Positions 63,021 to 64,000 of a stretch of DNA of 64,000 nt are shown here, one piece after another (within the stretch, counting starts at the first letter, position 1; every line of letters starts with the position of its first letter). The stretch comes from Curtobacterium sp. VKM Ac-1395 (GTDB lineage Bacteria; Actinomycetota; Actinomycetes; Actinomycetales; Microbacteriaceae), in the NCBI RefSeq assembly GCF_015350975.1, contig NZ_JADKRX010000001.1, positions 762,733-826,732 on the forward strand. Reading direction: 5' to 3'. The notes under the pieces were generated by a model, which was not told where the DNA came from, searched no databases, and saw nothing but the letters and a program-made list of their open reading frames with translations. The position numbers were made by a program, and so were the translations under genes.

Positions 63021-64000
63021 CTACCCGATCAGGCTCGGGCGCAGGTCGCGGAGCGTGCGGGAGCGACCCTGGCGAGCAGCCACCACGAAGGTGACCAGCA
63101 GCGCGCCGAGCATCCAGCACAGCAGCACGCCCGCGTCGGACCACACCGCATCGGTCGACCCGCCGTACATCGTCTGGCGCAGGGCGTCGACGGAGTACGA
63201 CATCGGCAGGGCGAAGTGCAGCGCTGCCAACGGCCCCGGCAGTGTCTGCCACGGGAACGTGCCGCCGGCCGTGACGAGCTGCACGAGCATGAGCACGAGG
63301 CCGAGGAACTGCCCGACGGACCCGAGCAGCACGTTGAGCGCCATCAGGATCGCCGCGAACGTCGCCGAGGCCAGCACCATCACGCCGATCGTCGCCGCTG
63401 GCCACTGCACGCCGAGGTCGAGCGCGAACCGCACGATGAAGAACAGCGCCACCATCTGCACGAAGCCGAGCACCACGGGCGTGAGCCACCCGCCGAGGAC
63501 GATCTGCACGGGCTTCTTCACCGCGGTGATCGCACGCTTGGAGATCGGTCGCAGGATGAGGAACAGCGCGTACATGCCGATCCACGCCGCGAGCGAGATG
63601 AAGAACGGGGCCAGGCCGGCGCCGTAGTTGTCGGCCGCCGCCACGTTGTCGTCGCCGACCCGCACCGGGTCGGAGATGACCGACGCCTGCGACGCACGCT
63701 GGGACGCGGTGGACGCCGGGATCTTGGTCCGGCCCTGGTCGAGCGAGTCGGCGAGCTTCGACGACCCGGACTTCAGCGAGTGCAGCCCGGACGCGAGCGA
63801 CTTCGCCCCGTCGTCCGCCGTGGCGGTGCCCGACGCGAGCGACCGGGCCCCGTTCGTCAGGGTCGGCGCGGAGGCAGCCAGCGTCGACGTGCCCGAGGCG
63901 ACCTGCGCGGCGCCGTCCGACAGCGTGGACGCACCCGAGGCCGCGGTCCCGATGCCGTTCGACAGTGCCGGTGCCGCGGCGGCGAGCTTTCCCGTACCGG
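63021..64000 (-). CDS. YhgE/Pip-type ABC-2-like membrane protein (5' truncated)
   Basis: C-terminal about 325 residues; the start lies beyond the window. The upstream part (63700-64000) is a Ser/Ala/Gly/Asp-rich helical repeat (LADSLDQGR, SGSSKLADSL-like) typical of the extracellular YhgE/Pip region, followed by five or six TMs (APFFISLAAWIGMYALFLIL, GGWLTPVVLGFVQMVALFFI, FLGLVLMLVQLVTAGGTFPW). Similar proteins act as phage receptors or type VII-associated exporters in Gram-positives. Function here unknown. Confidence 0.82.
   Translation of the reverse strand, partial: GTGKLAAAAPALSNGIGTAASGASTLSDGAAQVASGTSTLAASAPTLTNGARSLASGTATADDGAKSLASGLHSLKSGSSKLADSLDQGRTKIPASTASQRASQASVISDPVRVGDDNVAAADNYGAGLAPFFISLAAWIGMYALFLILRPISKRAITAVKKPVQIVLGGWLTPVVLGFVQMVALFFIVRFALDLGVQWPAATIGVMVLASATFAAILMALNVLLGSVGQFLGLVLMLVQLVTAGGTFPWQTLPGPLAALHFALPMSYSVDALRQTMYGGSTDAVWSDAGVLLCWMLGALLVTFVVAARQGRSRTLRDLRPSLIG

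Overview
This is 64 kb of very GC-rich DNA (about 70% by eye) with the gene families, strong third-position GC bias and promoter style of an actinobacterium. The DUF3060 lipoprotein, DUF2231 protein, Asp23/DUF6286 cluster, HspR-type HAIR box upstream of a ClpB-like gene, and many leaderless starts (TANNNT, 6-8 nt, then ATG or GTG) fit Microbacteriaceae. Curtobacterium is my best guess, as an inference only. I see no phage, insertion sequence, CRISPR array, rRNA or tRNA; it reads as an ordinary chromosomal segment. About 55 genes are supported, many in operons with 4-bp ATGA/GTGA overlaps.

Layout. 0-3.1 kb: the tail of one Ig-like surface protein, a lipoprotein, and a full-length paralogue on the opposite strand. 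3.2-12.5 kb: an RsmC-like methyltransferase, an aldo/keto reductase, a GH2 beta-mannosidase, an exopolysaccharide-initiating sugar-phosphate transferase, TatA, a four-copy 61-bp hairpin array and an MFS exporter. 12.5-15.3 kb: a ClpB-type disaggregase and a DUF2231 membrane protein. 15.4-20.8 kb: a two-component system driving a MacB-type exporter operon. 21-24.3 kb: a sugar ABC importer (binding protein and two permeases, no ATPase). 24.3-30.4 kb: an O-acyltransferase, then the fructose operon fruR-fruK-fruA. 30.4-33.3 kb: GH20 hexosaminidase divergent from a ROK regulator.

33.4-41.7 kb: DedA, a DUF2945 protein, a Ser/Thr kinase, a metallo-beta-lactamase-fold hydrolase/MarR divergent pair, TrpF, a HAD phosphatase, nitroreductase, AEC transporter, a repeat-rich spacer and exonuclease III. 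41.8-44.9 kb: an Asp23/AmaP-type envelope-stress operon ending in an aminoglycoside-phosphotransferase-like kinase. 44.9-55.5 kb: M23 endopeptidase, multi-pass membrane protein, PyrE, a long disordered membrane protein, aldo/keto reductase, HEAT protein, DtxR regulator, CPBP protease and a secreted PAP2 phosphatase. 55.5-56.3 kb: a variable repeat array. 56.3-64 kb: a Tam-like methyltransferase, HAD-IIA phosphatase, TetR, SpoU methyltransferase, LacI, sugar/H+ symporter, an SDR epimerase and a partial YhgE/Pip protein.

Themes: carbohydrate scavenging (mannosides, amino sugars, fructose, a LacI-linked symporter), envelope construction and stress, and dense local regulation, often with divergent genes sharing one very short promoter region. 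The most unusual features are non-coding: the 61-bp hairpin array, the ~300-bp tandem duplication at 40.1-40.7 kb, the four-unit variable array at 55.6-56.3 kb, and compact two-way promoters whose -10 boxes lie inside an operator palindrome.
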